Assembly: GCA_021323675.1 (NCBI GenBank)
Contig: JAJPKP010000027.1
Coordinates: 62,001 to 126,000, forward strand
Reading direction: 5' to 3'
DNA: 64,000 nt
DNA from: Pseudomonadota bacterium
Lineage (GTDB): Bacteria; Desulfobacterota; Binatia; Binatales; Binataceae
Below the pieces are notes generated by a model, which had not been told where the DNA came from, did not search any database, and saw only the letters and a list, made by a program, of their open reading frames with translations. Position 1 is the first letter of the stretch. The number at the start of each line of letters is the position of its first letter. The translations under genes were made by a program, and so were the position numbers. Positions 9,777 through 19,153 of the stretch are shown piece by piece.

Positions 9777-10302
9777 GTCCGCACTGGCAGAGATGGTTTC
9801 TCCCGCCCGGACGCATCGGCGCAGTCCCTTGCTGTTCCTGATGGTTCTGGTGGTGCTTCCAATCCTGATTCTCGATCAGGCCACCAAGCTCTACGTGAGC
9901 GGGCACATGGAACTGTTCGAGAGCGTCTCGATAATCCCGCACTGGCTGGACATCACGTACACGCGCAACTCCGGGGCGGCATTCAGCATGTTCGCGAACC
10001 TGCCGCCATGGTTCCGGATCGCATTTCTGATGGCGCTGTCGGTTATCGCAATCGTGGTGCTGATGGTGTTGATCGCGCGCAGCGACAGCGTGAACATCAC
10101 GACCTTTTCGTTCGCGCTGATCATGGCGGGCGCTGCCGGCAATCTTATCGATCGCGGATTGCGCGGCCAGGTGGTCGATTTCATCCGGGTCCACTACTTC
10201 GACTGGAACTACCCGATCTTCAACGTCGCCGACAGCGCGATCACGGTCGGCGTCGCGCTGCTCATCCTGAGCACCGTGCTGAGCCAGGAGAAGCATTCGT
10301 AA
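9769..10302 (+). CDS. lspA: Lipoprotein signal peptidase (signal peptidase II)
   Basis: Aspartic peptidase of the inner membrane that removes signal peptides from prolipoproteins after diacylglyceryl transfer. The 177-residue protein has four expected membrane segments and the conserved boxes DQATKLYV, TRNSGAAFSMF, AGAAGNLIDRG and VDFIRVHYFDWNYPIFNVADSAI. The two catalytic aspartates are those of NLIDR and NVADS. Substrates are encoded nearby, for example the lipobox proteins at 53.6-54.7 kb and 59.1 kb. It overlaps ileS by 8 nt. Confidence 0.96.
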   Translation: MPESALAEMVSPARTHRRSPLLFLMVLVVLPILILDQATKLYVSGHMELFESVSIIPHWLDITYTRNSGAAFSMFANLPPWFRIAFLMALSVIAIVVLMVLIARSDSVNITTFSFALIMAGAAGNLIDRGLRGQVVDFIRVHYFDWNYPIFNVADSAITVGVALLILSTVLSQEKHS

Positions 10303-10457
10303 GTGCGAATCATCGCCGAACGCGTGGCCGCGAACGGCGAGGACGCGACGGTTTTGCTCTTTTGCCGACGCGCCGGCGCATTTGACGGCCTTGGGGGTAT
10401 GGGTCTAGTTTTCGGTTTTGGAACAAGTTCTCGGCGCGAGAGAAGGAGCCGTCGGTT

Positions 10458-11408
10458 ATGAAATCGATCAATACCGTCACCGGAACGATCACGGCTGAAC
10501 AGCTCGGGACCACCCTGATGCATGAGCATCTGTTGATAGGGTGGGCCGGATGGGAACTCGATTGTGCGGCGCCCAAATTTGAGCGCAAGACCGCGTTCAA
10601 GAACGCCGTCGATCGCCTCAAGGAGCTGAAGGACCTCGGGCTCAAGAGCTTCGTCGATCCCTGTCCGATGGACATCGGTCGCGATGTGAACTTCATGGCC
10701 GAAGTCTCACAGGCTTCCGGCGTGCCCATCGTCTGCGCGACTGGACTCTACAAGGAAGAGCTCGGCAACACCGCGTACTTCAAGCAGCGCAGCGTAGATG
10801 AAATCGCGGAAGTCTATTCAAGCGAGATAACCCGCGGCATCGGCAACACCGGAATCAAGGCCGGCATCATCAAGTGCGCGACGGGCAAGGGCCAGATAAC
10901 GCCGTACGAGGAGAACTGCCTGCGCGCCGCGGCCAGAGCGCACATCCGCACCGGCGCTCCCATCACGACCCACACGGAAGACGGGACCATGGGGCGCGAA
11001 CAGCTCGACATCTTCGCATCGGAAGGCGTCGATCTGAGCCATGTCATAATCGGGCATAGCTGCGGATCGGCGGATCTCCGTTACCACACCGACATGCTCG
11101 ATCGGGGATGCTTTATCGGGTTCGACCGTTTCGGACTGGATTTCCTGCATCCCGACAAGCTGCGGCTGGCGGCGCTGATCGGACTTTTGGGCGTGGGTTA
11201 CGAGAAGCAGATCGTGCTTTCGCACGATTCGGTGTGGTGCTGGCTGGGGCGCGGACTGGACCTGCCGCCCGAAACCGCCAAGCTGGTCGAGAACTGGAAG
11301 CCGAGCCACGTTTTCCAGGACATCCTGCCTGCGCTCAGGCGGGTCGGGGTGGAAGAGGAAAAGATCCGCGCGATGCTGGTCGAGAACCCGCGCCGCTATT
11401 TCAGCTAA
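10458..11408 (+). CDS. Phosphotriesterase-family metal-dependent hydrolase
   Basis: A 316-residue TIM-barrel amidohydrolase of the phosphotriesterase (aryldialkylphosphatase) family. The metal ligands can be placed: HEHL near the N-terminus (HxH), the carboxylated Lys in GIIKCATG, His in PITTHTEDG, His in VIIGHSCGS and the C-terminal Asp in IVLSHDSVWCW. Family members include phosphotriesterases and lactonases such as those acting on acyl-homoserine lactones; the substrate here is not evident. A good ribosome site (GAAGGAG) precedes the ATG. It stands alone, 155 nt after lspA and convergent with a small HTH gene. Confidence 0.88.
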   Translation: MKSINTVTGTITAEQLGTTLMHEHLLIGWAGWELDCAAPKFERKTAFKNAVDRLKELKDLGLKSFVDPCPMDIGRDVNFMAEVSQASGVPIVCATGLYKEELGNTAYFKQRSVDEIAEVYSSEITRGIGNTGIKAGIIKCATGKGQITPYEENCLRAAARAHIRTGAPITTHTEDGTMGREQLDIFASEGVDLSHVIIGHSCGSADLRYHTDMLDRGCFIGFDRFGLDFLHPDKLRLAALIGLLGVGYEKQIVLSHDSVWCWLGRGLDLPPETAKLVENWKPSHVFQDILPALRRVGVEEEKIRAMLVENPRRYFS

Positions 11409-11435
11409 ACGGCGCGGATTCGCCCCAGGTTCGAC

Positions 11436-11669
11436 CTACTTGCGTGACGGCGCGCGCGGCGCTTCGGGCTTCGTCATCGCGCCCGCTTCCGCCTGCGCCC
11501 TCCACTGATCGATAGCCTCGATCGTGAAGCGCCAGTCGCTTCCGACCCGGAAAGCGGGAATCTGGTTGCGCTTGAGCATCCTGTAGATCGTTGAAGGATG
11601 AACGCGCAGGTAGCTGGACACTTCCTGAACCGTCAGCACGCTTCCTTTCAGGACTTCAACTCGTTGCAT
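11436..11669 (-). CDS. Small excisionase/MerR-type helix-turn-helix DNA-binding protein
   Basis: A 77-residue protein whose body is a winged-helix domain of the excisionase class: VLTVQEVSSYLRVHPSTIYRMLKRNQIPAFRVGSDWRFTIEAIDQW, followed by a short Pro/Arg tail. The ORF track starts at 11732, but ATG 11669 has a near-ideal Shine-Dalgarno (GAGGTGG) 3-4 nt upstream and begins where relatives do. Such proteins act as excisionases next to integrases or as small transcription factors. No integrase is near, so a regulatory role is more likely. A TATGAT hexamer upstream (complement of 11728-11733) could be its -10 element, with a weak -35. Confidence 0.8.
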   Translation of the reverse strand: MQRVEVLKGSVLTVQEVSSYLRVHPSTIYRMLKRNQIPAFRVGSDWRFTIEAIDQWRAQAEAGAMTKPEAPRAPSRK

Positions 11670-11858
11670 GATCCACCTCGATGCCTTTTGCCGGGAGAAT
11701 CCCCCGTTTTCGCCGATTCGTAGCATAATCATACAACGTGATCATCAAAGGCAAGTCCCAAAATAGAATCGTCGGCATACGCGCCTTGCGGGTCTTTTTT
11801 GGCGGCTACGGCTTCGCGGGGACGCGGGTTCCAGGCGGCGGCAGGTCAGCGCCGCCGG

Positions 11859-12938
11859 TCAGGAGGCGATCGCGGAAAGGATCTGGCCGAACTCGAGCGG
11901 TTTGGTGATTGCACGGCCCAGTTGCTCCAGGATCACGAACTCAACCGCTTCCCGCGCGCGTTTTTTGTCCAGGCGCAGGGCGGCGAGAAAGGCCGGTGTC
12001 CGGGCATTCGGCGGCATCTCGACCGGCAACCCGGCCCGGCCGATCAGGCGCACCAGGCGCGCGCTCTCGTCGGCGCTGAGCCCGCCGTAGCGTTCGGAAA
12101 GGGCCGCGGCAACCGCCATCCCGATCGCCACCGCTTCGCCATGCAGGTAGCTGCCGTAGCCGGCGCTCGCTTCCAGGGCGTGGCCAACGGTGTGGCCGAA
12201 GTTCAGGATTTTGCGAAGTCCGCTCTCGCGCTCATCCGATGACACAATCGCGGCCTTGTGCCGCAGCGACAGTGCGACCACCTGCTCCAATGCGGCATTG
12301 TCGCGGGTGGCGATTTTGCCGAGATCGCGTTCCAGCGCCGCGATCATCGCCGCATCCATGATTGCGCCGTACTTGATGACTTCGGCGAGGCCTTCTCTGA
12401 ACTCGCGCTCCGGCAGAGTGCCAAGCGTGGCGACGTCGGCGACGATGGCGCGCGGCTGATGAAACGCTCCGATCAGATTTTTGGCGCGAGCGTGGTTGAT
12501 GCCGGTTTTGCCGCCGAGCGACGAATCAACCTGCGCGACCATCGTGGTCGGTACCTGCACGATCGCGATTCCGCGCAGGTAGGTTGCGGCCGCGAAACCG
12601 GCGAGGTCGCCGACCACTCCGCCGCCCAGCGCGAAGACCGCCGCGCTCCGGTCGATTTCCGCTTCGACCATCCGATCGTACAGAGATTCGAGGACCGCGG
12701 CCGATTTGCTCGCTTCTCCGGCCGGCACCACCGCGAGCGTCGGCGCAAAACCGGCCTTGCCGATCGCCTCGATCGCGCGCGCGGCGTAATGGCGTTCGAC
12801 ATTGGAGTCGGTGATTAGGACAGCCCGCCCGGGCTTCAATCCGGCATCGCGTGCGATCGAACCAAGATCGTCAAGGATTCCAGCTCCCACGTGAACGGGA
12901 TGAGAGGCCGGGCCAAGTTCTACGCGGAAGGTCTGCAT
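11859..12938 (-). CDS. aroB: 3-dehydroquinate synthase
   Basis: Second step of the shikimate pathway, converting DAHP to 3-dehydroquinate with NAD and a divalent metal. The 359-residue protein shows FALGGGVVGDLAGFAAATYLRGI, the TTMVAQVDSSLGGKTGIN box, EVIKYGAI, and the zinc ligands in NFGHTVGHALE and YLHGEAVAIGMAV. The ORF track runs to 13274, but the conserved N-terminus MQTFRVELG begins at ATG 12938. That start lies inside the 3' end of aroK (19-nt overlap), consistent with one operon aroC-aroK-aroB. Confidence 0.95.
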   Translation of the reverse strand: MQTFRVELGPASHPVHVGAGILDDLGSIARDAGLKPGRAVLITDSNVERHYAARAIEAIGKAGFAPTLAVVPAGEASKSAAVLESLYDRMVEAEIDRSAAVFALGGGVVGDLAGFAAATYLRGIAIVQVPTTMVAQVDSSLGGKTGINHARAKNLIGAFHQPRAIVADVATLGTLPEREFREGLAEVIKYGAIMDAAMIAALERDLGKIATRDNAALEQVVALSLRHKAAIVSSDERESGLRKILNFGHTVGHALEASAGYGSYLHGEAVAIGMAVAAALSERYGGLSADESARLVRLIGRAGLPVEMPPNARTPAFLAALRLDKKRAREAVEFVILEQLGRAITKPLEFGQILSAIAS

Positions 12939-13495
12939 CGAGTTCGTTCCTGTGCCACGAACGCGTCGATTACGCGATCGGCCACCTGGTCCGGCGCCAA
13001 ATCCGAAGTGTCGATCGCCACATCGGCGCGGGCATAGGCGGCCGCGCGTTCCGCCATCAATTCGGTGATTCGCTGTTCGAGGGGCTTGCCGCCCTCGACC
13101 AGTTTTGGGCGCCGGGCCGGCGAGCGCCCGACGCGCGCGGCAATGATTTCGGGGCGCGCGCTCAGGCAAATCACGACTCCCGCCTGTTTCAGCATCGCGC
13201 AGTTGTTTTCGTCGACGAGCACTCCGCCTCCGGTCGATATCACCGCGGGCAGCGGTCCCCCGCATTGCGGGCATCGTCGCGCGTCGGCCGCAACCGCCGC
13301 AACCGTCGCGCGCTCGAGCGCGCGGAAGTAGGGTTCGCCGTGGTCGGCGAAGATGGCGGCGATGGGCTTTCCGGCGCAGGCGACAATCTCAACGTCGGTG
13401 TCTATGAAACGCCATCCGAGCCGTCCGGCGATCAGATGGCCCACGGCGGTTTTTCCGGTCGCCATGAAGCCGGTCAGGATGAGTTTGGAAGTCAT
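12920..13495 (-). CDS. aroK: Shikimate kinase
   Basis: Phosphorylates shikimate with ATP. The 191-residue protein begins with LILTGFMATGKTAVGHLIAGRLGWRFIDTD, containing the Walker A GFMATGKT and the substrate Asp region. The shikimate-binding glycines are in ISTGGGVLV, and the lid includes RVGRSPARRPKL. An extra segment, ARRCPQCGGPLP, with a CxxC pair is inserted before the triple glycine, where relatives have only a few residues. A single CxxC cannot by itself hold zinc. It is the middle gene of aroC-aroK-aroB. Confidence 0.94.
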   Translation of the reverse strand: MTSKLILTGFMATGKTAVGHLIAGRLGWRFIDTDVEIVACAGKPIAAIFADHGEPYFRALERATVAAVAADARRCPQCGGPLPAVISTGGGVLVDENNCAMLKQAGVVICLSARPEIIAARVGRSPARRPKLVEGGKPLEQRITELMAERAAAYARADVAIDTSDLAPDQVADRVIDAFVAQERTRCRPSA

Positions 13496-13549
13496 CGCAA
13501 TGCGGCGGTTTCATCCCTGCCAGACAGTGCGCCGAGCCGCAAAGGCCAA

Positions 13550-14716
13550 TCAGAAGTTGCGGACCTGTTCGAGATAGCCCTTGTAGTTGCGCTCTATTTC
13601 CGTCAGCGAATCGCCGCCGAATTTCTCCAGAAAAGCACCCGCCAGCTCGAAGGCGACCACCGCTTCCGCGATAACGGCCGCCGCCGGAATCGCGCATACG
13701 TCCGACCGTTCGATGGTCCCTTCGGCTTCCTGCTTGGTTCGGATATCGACCGACTTAAGCGGCTGCATCAGCGTCGAAAGCGGCTTGAATGCCACCCGCA
13801 CGCGCAACGGCTCGCCGGTGGACATGCCGCCCTCGGTTCCGCCGGAGTTGTTCGAGTGGCGCGTGAAGCGGCGCTCCGCGGCGTCGAAGCCAATTTCGTC
13901 ATGCAGGGCGGATCCGCGCACCCGCGCGGCTTCGAATCCGATGCCGAACTCGACGCCCTTTGCCGCCTGCAGGCTCATCAGCGCCCCGCCGATGCGCCCG
14001 TCGAGTTTGCGGTCCCATTGAACGTGGCTTCCGAGTCCGACCGGCAGCCCGGTGGCGACGACTTCCACGACGCCCCCGAGCGTATCTCCGGTTTTCTTGC
14101 ATCCGTCGATTTCTTCGATGATCGCGCGCTCGGCGGCCGAGTCAGCCACCCGCACCTGCGATTCCTCCGTCGCGCGGCGCAACTCCGCGATGCTCATGTC
14201 GGCGGGGACTTTGGCAATTGTCGCGCCGATACTTACCACGTAGCCGAGAATATCGATTCCGAAGGGCGCGAGAAGCTGCTTTGCAAACGAGCCGATGGCG
14301 ACGCGAGCGGTAGTCTCGCGCGCTGAGGCCCGTTCCAGTATGTCCCGGATGTCATCGAGGTTGTACTTGAGCACTCCCGCGAGGTCGGCATGGCCGGGGC
14401 GCGGGCGCGTTACCACTTTGGCCTCGCCGCGGTCGCGCGGGTCGGCGGACATCCGCTTCTCCCAGTTCTTGAAATCGCGGTTGACGATGATGAAGGTGAC
14501 GGGGCTGCCGAGGGTGCGGCCGAACCGAATGCCGCTGACCGGGCGAGCTTCGTCCTTCTCGATCAGCATCCGGCCGCCGCGTCCGTATCCCTTCTGCCGT
14601 CGGGCAAGGTCCGCGTTGATCTTCGCGAGATCGATTTCGAACCCGGCCGGCGCGCCTTCCACGACGGCCACCAATTCGGGTCCGTGAGACTCGCCGGCGG
14701 TCAAGAAACGTAGCAT
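13550..14716 (-). CDS. aroC: Chorismate synthase
   Basis: Last step of the shikimate pathway; converts EPSP to chorismate with reduced FMN. The 388-residue protein starts MLRFLTAGESHGPELVAVVEGAPAG and carries RRQKGYGRGGRM, RPGHADLAGVLKY, ERASARETTARVAIG and NNSGGTEGGMSTG, all family signatures. The track's 14743 GTG start adds nine residues; ATG 14716 matches where relatives begin. It leads the operon aroC-aroK-aroB and is divergent from priA across 190 nt that should hold both promoters. Confidence 0.96.
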   Translation of the reverse strand: MLRFLTAGESHGPELVAVVEGAPAGFEIDLAKINADLARRQKGYGRGGRMLIEKDEARPVSGIRFGRTLGSPVTFIIVNRDFKNWEKRMSADPRDRGEAKVVTRPRPGHADLAGVLKYNLDDIRDILERASARETTARVAIGSFAKQLLAPFGIDILGYVVSIGATIAKVPADMSIAELRRATEESQVRVADSAAERAIIEEIDGCKKTGDTLGGVVEVVATGLPVGLGSHVQWDRKLDGRIGGALMSLQAAKGVEFGIGFEAARVRGSALHDEIGFDAAERRFTRHSNNSGGTEGGMSTGEPLRVRVAFKPLSTLMQPLKSVDIRTKQEAEGTIERSDVCAIPAAAVIAEAVVAFELAGAFLEKFGGDSLTEIERNYKGYLEQVRNF

Positions 14717-14906
14717 CGGTTTGAAATTCCTGTTTCCCGGCACGGCAAATCGGCGCCGCGCCGGTCCTCTCGATTCAACCAGACCGGGCGTCGGCGTGGA
14801 AGTATCCCGCCATCGCCGTCGGCCCTGCCGCGGTTCACGCCCGGCGAGGGCGTCTCGTCGGGCGATCTCGCGCGGTGTAGATTGCGGTCGCGGGTTTTGC
14901 GCTTCG

Positions 14907-17354
14907 ATGCGGGCAAGGGTGGTAATCGTTGGAGCTTCGCGCGGCGTCGATCGGCTCGACTACGAGGTTCCGGCAGCGCTGGCGCAAGAACTGCGGGTCG
15001 GGCACCGCGTGCTGGTTCCGCTGCGGTCGCGCCGGGTCACCGGGCTGGTCGTCGAACTTTCCAGCGAGCCTTCAAGCGAACCGCTCAAGCCGATACTCGA
15101 AATTCTCGAGCCGCGGCCGCTATTCGATGCCGCGCATCTGGCGCTTCTCGAATTTCTCGCATCCTACTATCTGACTTCGCTCGGCGAGGCCTACCGCAGC
15201 GTGGTTCCGTCGGTCGCCCGCGTCGAGTCGCGGATGGCTTACCGGCTGGCGGCTCGGCCCAACGAACTGCGCGCGGCGGCGCTGAGCAAGGTCGAAAGCG
15301 CGATCGTCGAGATGGTTGCCCGCCGGCCGGCCACGATGAAACGCCTGGAGAAAGCCGGATCAGCCAGGGAAGTTCGCGCGGCGCTTTCGCGGCTCGAAGC
15401 GGAAGGAATTCTCGCGCGCCACGATGAAACCCGCGGACGCCATCGCGAAAGCGATGACCGCATGGTCTCGCCCGTCTCCGGCGTGCGCGCAGATCAGATT
15501 CGCGGGCCGAAACAGCGCGCGGTTTTCGAGGCCGTCGAGAAACAGGGACGGTCCACGGTTGATGCGATCGCCCAGAGTGTGCGCGGCGCTCGTCCCGTGA
15601 TCGCATCGCTGGCAAGGCGCGGATTTGTGACGCTCTCGGCGCAAAGCGAAGCACGCAAGCAGCCTCTTCGCGAATCTCCTTTCGACTTGACCGAGGAGCA
15701 AAAGGCGGCGGTGGAAGCGATCGCGCCTGCGATTGCCAGCCGCCGCTTCGAAGCGTTTCTGTTGTGGGGAGTCACTGCCAGCGGCAAGACGGAAGTCTAT
15801 CTGAACCTGGCGTCGCGGGCGCTGGCCGAAGGACGTCAGGTGCTGGTGGCGGTGCCGGAAATTGCGCTGGCCGACGAAATCGTGCATTCGTTTCGCGCCC
15901 GATTCGGCCCGCTGGTCGCGATCGCTCATAGCGCCCAGAGCGTGAGCGAGCGATGGGCCAGTTGGATGTCGGCGCTGGGCGGAGAGGCTCGGATCATGAT
16001 CGGTCCGCGGTCGGCGATCTTCGCGCCGATCCACGACCTTGGCCTCATCGTCGTCGATGAAGAACATGATGCCGCCTACAAGAACGAGGAAGGCATCCGC
16101 TATCATGCGCGCGACCTGGCGGTGGCGCTTGCAGGATACTCCGGATGCCCTGTAGTGCTCGGATCGGCGACACCTTCGGCCGAGTCTTATGCGAACGCGC
16201 GGCGCGGACGCTACCGGCTGCTGCGGCTGGCGCGGCGCGTGAATGATCGCCCGCTGGCGGCGGTCGAGATCGTGGACTTGCGCCGGATGTCCGCGCCTGC
16301 GGCGGTCGTTGCGGCGGGAAACGGCGCGGGCGGCGAAAAGCCCAGGCCCGATGCGGTTCCGTTGTCGCCTCAACTGCTCGATGCTTTGCGCGCGAACCTT
16401 GCCGCGGGCGGGCAGGCAATGGTGTTTCTCAACCGGCGCGGCTTTCACAATTTTCTGCAATGCGGCATATGCGGCAACGTCATCGCATGCCGGAATTGCA
16501 GCGTCGGCATGACGTTCCATCTGCGCGATCGGTCGCTCCGATGCCACTATTGCGGCGACCGCATTCCCGCTCCGGACTTGTGCCCCGAGTGCCGGGCGCC
16601 GGGCTTGTCGGGACAGGGATTCGGCACCGAGCGGCTGGTCGCGGCCCTGCAGGCAACTCTTCCCGATGCGCGAATCGAGAGGATGGACAGTGACACTACC
16701 GGGCGGCGAGGCGAGCGGGCGCGGATTCTGGCGGCGCTGCGCGCGAAGGATATCGACATCCTGGCGGGAACGCAGATGATCACCAAAGGCTTTGATTTTC
16801 CGGGGGTGACGCTCGCCGCGGTAATTCTGGCCGACGTCGGACTTAATCTGCCCGATTTCCGGTCGGCCGAACGCACCTTTCAGCTTCTAACCCAGGTCGC
16901 GGGACGCGCCGGGCGCGGCGAGCGGGCGGGCCGCGTCATAATTCAAACCTATTCGCCCCATCACTACAGCATTCGCGCCGCTCGCGATCAGGATTACGCG
17001 CGTTTCATCCGGCGCGAACTGGAATTGCGCCGCGAGTTTCAGTATCCGCCGTTCACGCGGCTGGCGATGGTGCGCATCGAGGGCGAGGAGCCTCGCGCGC
17101 TTGCATCCGTAGCCGATGCGGTGGCGAAATCACTCGCGCGGGAAGCGTCACCCGAAGAACTGCGGGTGCTGGGTCCGTCGCCGGCGCCGATCGAAAGAAT
17201 CAAGCAGCGCTACCGTTGGCAGGTGATGGTGAAGGCGCGGGAGTTGCGGACGATGCGATCGGCTTTGGCGAGGATGCGAGGAGAAATCGGCTCGATGGCG
17301 GAGCGTGACGGGGTTCTGGTCGCGATCGACATCGATCCGGTGCGGATGCTCTAA
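14907..17354 (+). CDS. priA: Primosomal protein N' (replication restart helicase)
   Basis: PriA reloads the replicative helicase at repaired forks. The protein is 815 residues from ATG 14907 (MRARVVIVGASRGVDRLDYEVP), which matches the usual N-terminal DNA-binding domain; the track extends further upstream without support. Helicase motifs are clear: WGVTASGKTEVYL (Walker A), VVDEEHDAAYKNEE (DEEH), VLGSATPS, QMITKGFDFPGVTL and QVAGRAGRGERAG. The zinc-binding insertion has eight cysteines, CGICGNVIACRNCS and CHYCGDRIPAPDLCPEC. Confidence 0.96.
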   Translation: MRARVVIVGASRGVDRLDYEVPAALAQELRVGHRVLVPLRSRRVTGLVVELSSEPSSEPLKPILEILEPRPLFDAAHLALLEFLASYYLTSLGEAYRSVVPSVARVESRMAYRLAARPNELRAAALSKVESAIVEMVARRPATMKRLEKAGSAREVRAALSRLEAEGILARHDETRGRHRESDDRMVSPVSGVRADQIRGPKQRAVFEAVEKQGRSTVDAIAQSVRGARPVIASLARRGFVTLSAQSEARKQPLRESPFDLTEEQKAAVEAIAPAIASRRFEAFLLWGVTASGKTEVYLNLASRALAEGRQVLVAVPEIALADEIVHSFRARFGPLVAIAHSAQSVSERWASWMSALGGEARIMIGPRSAIFAPIHDLGLIVVDEEHDAAYKNEEGIRYHARDLAVALAGYSGCPVVLGSATPSAESYANARRGRYRLLRLARRVNDRPLAAVEIVDLRRMSAPAAVVAAGNGAGGEKPRPDAVPLSPQLLDALRANLAAGGQAMVFLNRRGFHNFLQCGICGNVIACRNCSVGMTFHLRDRSLRCHYCGDRIPAPDLCPECRAPGLSGQGFGTERLVAALQATLPDARIERMDSDTTGRRGERARILAALRAKDIDILAGTQMITKGFDFPGVTLAAVILADVGLNLPDFRSAERTFQLLTQVAGRAGRGERAGRVIIQTYSPHHYSIRAARDQDYARFIRRELELRREFQYPPFTRLAMVRIEGEEPRALASVADAVAKSLAREASPEELRVLGPSPAPIERIKQRYRWQVMVKARELRTMRSALARMRGEIGSMAERDGVLVAIDIDPVRML

Positions 17355-17370
17355 AGGGCGAAACAGCTTT

Positions 17371-18288
17371 ATGGAATCGAATCATCCGATGGTGCCGCGA
17401 GCGCGGCATACGTTTGAAGTCCGTCTCGATGACGGCGCCGTAATCCGCGTCAGGCAGCACGGCATCGCCGGCGGTCCCCGCCTCGTCCTGAGCCACGGCA
17501 ACGGGCTGGCGATCGACGGGTACCTTCCGTTCTGGGGGCCCCTGCGCGATCGCTACGAGGTGGTGCTTTTCGACTTCCGCAATCATGGCCACAACCCGCT
17601 GCATCGCGAAGATGCGCATCTGTGGTCGCGCTTCATCCTCGACATGGAAGAGGTTTACCACGCCATCAACCGAGAACTGGGCCACAAGCGGTGCGCGGGG
17701 GTTTTTCACTCGCTGTCCGGCGTGACGGCCGCGATGCATGCGCTCAGATTTGGAAAGCGCTTTGATGCGCTGGTGCTGTTTGACCCCCCGCTCTTCCCTC
17801 CGGAGGGCCATCCGCTGCGGGGCAATCAGGCCGACGACAAGAATTCGCTGGCGGCGAGGGCGCGGCGGCGCACCGAGCGGTACAAGGATCCCTCGATTCT
17901 GGCGGGGCAGTTTCGTTCGAGGTTTCCGCGCTGGCGTCCCGAGGCGTATGAGCTGATGGCGCGCGCGACGTTGCGGCACGATTCGCACGCGGGCGATTGG
18001 GTGCTGGCGTGCCCTCGCGAGCTCGAAGCGAGCATTTTTTCCACCAATGCCGACCCGACGCTGTGGAGCCGGATGGGCGATGTGCCGGTACCGATGAAGT
18101 TTATCTGCGGCGATCCGGAGCTGCCGGAAGTGATGCCTCCCGCGCTCATCGGCCGGGCCCTGGCAAAGCAGCACAAAATTCCCTACGAGGCGATCGGCGG
18201 AACCACGCATTTTCTTCAGATCGAGAAGCCCGAGGAATGCATCGCGGCGATGGAATCGTTTCTCGCGCCGCTCGGCCTGGCCGCGTGA
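17371..18288 (+). CDS. Alpha/beta-hydrolase fold protein
   Basis: A 305-residue alpha/beta hydrolase. The oxyanion region is LVLSHGNGLAIDGYLPFWGPL, and the nucleophile elbow reads GVFHSLSGVTAAMHAL, so the usual first glycine of GxSxG is replaced by Phe. The likely acid is in MKFICGDPELPEVMP and the catalytic His in GGTTHFLQIEKPEE near the C-terminus. It follows priA by 16 nt and may be cotranscribed. The substrate is unknown; esterase, lactonase or C-C hydrolase are all possible. Confidence 0.82.
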   Translation: MESNHPMVPRARHTFEVRLDDGAVIRVRQHGIAGGPRLVLSHGNGLAIDGYLPFWGPLRDRYEVVLFDFRNHGHNPLHREDAHLWSRFILDMEEVYHAINRELGHKRCAGVFHSLSGVTAAMHALRFGKRFDALVLFDPPLFPPEGHPLRGNQADDKNSLAARARRRTERYKDPSILAGQFRSRFPRWRPEAYELMARATLRHDSHAGDWVLACPRELEASIFSTNADPTLWSRMGDVPVPMKFICGDPELPEVMPPALIGRALAKQHKIPYEAIGGTTHFLQIEKPEECIAAMESFLAPLGLAA

Positions 18289-18345
18289 GTTTCCGGCCTA
18301 CACGAATCCCGATTGGTTCGCTAATCTTCGTGGCGGGACCGGCTC

Positions 18346-19002
18346 ATGAAGATAGTCTCGTTCGGCGACGTACATATGGCGACGCGCAACCTCGAGCGTA
18401 TGGGCGATGTGCTGCGCGATTGCGACCTGATCATCGTATCCGGCGATCTGACCAACTTTGGCGGAATCGACGACGCAAAAAAGGTGATCGCGGACGTCCG
18501 CCGCGCATGTCCTAATCTGCTCGCACTCACCGGCAACCTCGACCGCCGCGAAGTGATGCCATTCCTCGAAGCTGAAGGCATCTCGCTTCACGGCAAGGGA
18601 TGCGTGGTCGATGGAGTTGGCATCTTCGGCTGCGGCGGCTCCAACATCACGCCGTTCAAAACGCCGACCGAGTTCACCGAAGATGAAATCTACGAGGCGC
18701 TGCGGGCGGGATACGAGCAGGTTCGCGGCGTCCGGCCTCTGGTGATGGTGTGTCACACGCCGCCGTTCGAAACCCGATGCGATCGCATCATGTCGGGTAC
18801 GCCGGTGGGAAGTACCGCGGCGCGCCGGTTTATCGAGGAAACGCAGCCGGACATTTGCATCTCCGGTCACATCCACGAGTCCGCCGCCGAGGACGCAATC
18901 GGCGCTACGCGCATCTTCAATGCGGGTCCGTTCAAGGGCGGGGGATACATCGTTGCGCGCATCGAGGGGAAATCGATAGATGCGCGGCTGGAATTTCTTT
19001 GA
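18346..19002 (+). CDS. Calcineurin-like metallophosphoesterase
   Basis: A 218-residue protein with the dimetal phosphoesterase motifs in order: FGDVHMA (DxH), IIVSGDLTNFGG (GD), LALTGNLDRRE (GN-x-D in place of GNHD), VCHTPP (H) and ISGHIHESAAED (GHxH). The GNLD variant is frequent in small archaeal and bacterial phosphoesterases of this type. It may act on nucleotides or phospholipids; no substrate can be assigned. GCGGGAC before the ATG is a weak ribosome site. The last bases overlap a possible 57-codon ORF. Confidence 0.87.
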   Translation: MKIVSFGDVHMATRNLERMGDVLRDCDLIIVSGDLTNFGGIDDAKKVIADVRRACPNLLALTGNLDRREVMPFLEAEGISLHGKGCVVDGVGIFGCGGSNITPFKTPTEFTEDEIYEALRAGYEQVRGVRPLVMVCHTPPFETRCDRIMSGTPVGSTAARRFIEETQPDICISGHIHESAAEDAIGATRIFNAGPFKGGGYIVARIEGKSIDARLEFL

Positions 19003-19153
19003 CGTCCCCCCGCTGTCCCGGGCATCGCAGTCGATGGGGGTTTACGCGGGCAAGATCCGCAACGCCTGGCCGCTTATCCTGCGCAATTCCTTCCGGTTGC
19101 TGTGGCGGTTCAGGCCGCGAATCGCGGGCGGAACGCCGCATCGACCCGAGTAG
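18980..19153 (+). CDS. Possible small basic protein, 57 aa
   Basis: This ORF is too short for the track. It starts at an ATG inside the last codons of the phosphoesterase gene in another frame and ends at a TAG. The product (MRGWNFFDVPPLSRASQSMGV, then a basic half with NSFRLLWRFRPRIAGG) has no family I recognise. There is no clear ribosome site and its position in a high-GC region makes a chance ORF quite possible. It is listed because translational coupling to the upstream gene would be feasible. Confidence 0.22.
   Translation: MRGWNFFDVPPLSRASQSMGVYAGKIRNAWPLILRNSFRLLWRFRPRIAGGTPHRPE

Noticed and set aside
12851-14326. 491-aa plus-strand ORF over aroB/aroK/aroC
   Set aside because: Composition is typical of an antisense frame in high-GC DNA, and the opposite strand has three textbook shikimate enzymes.
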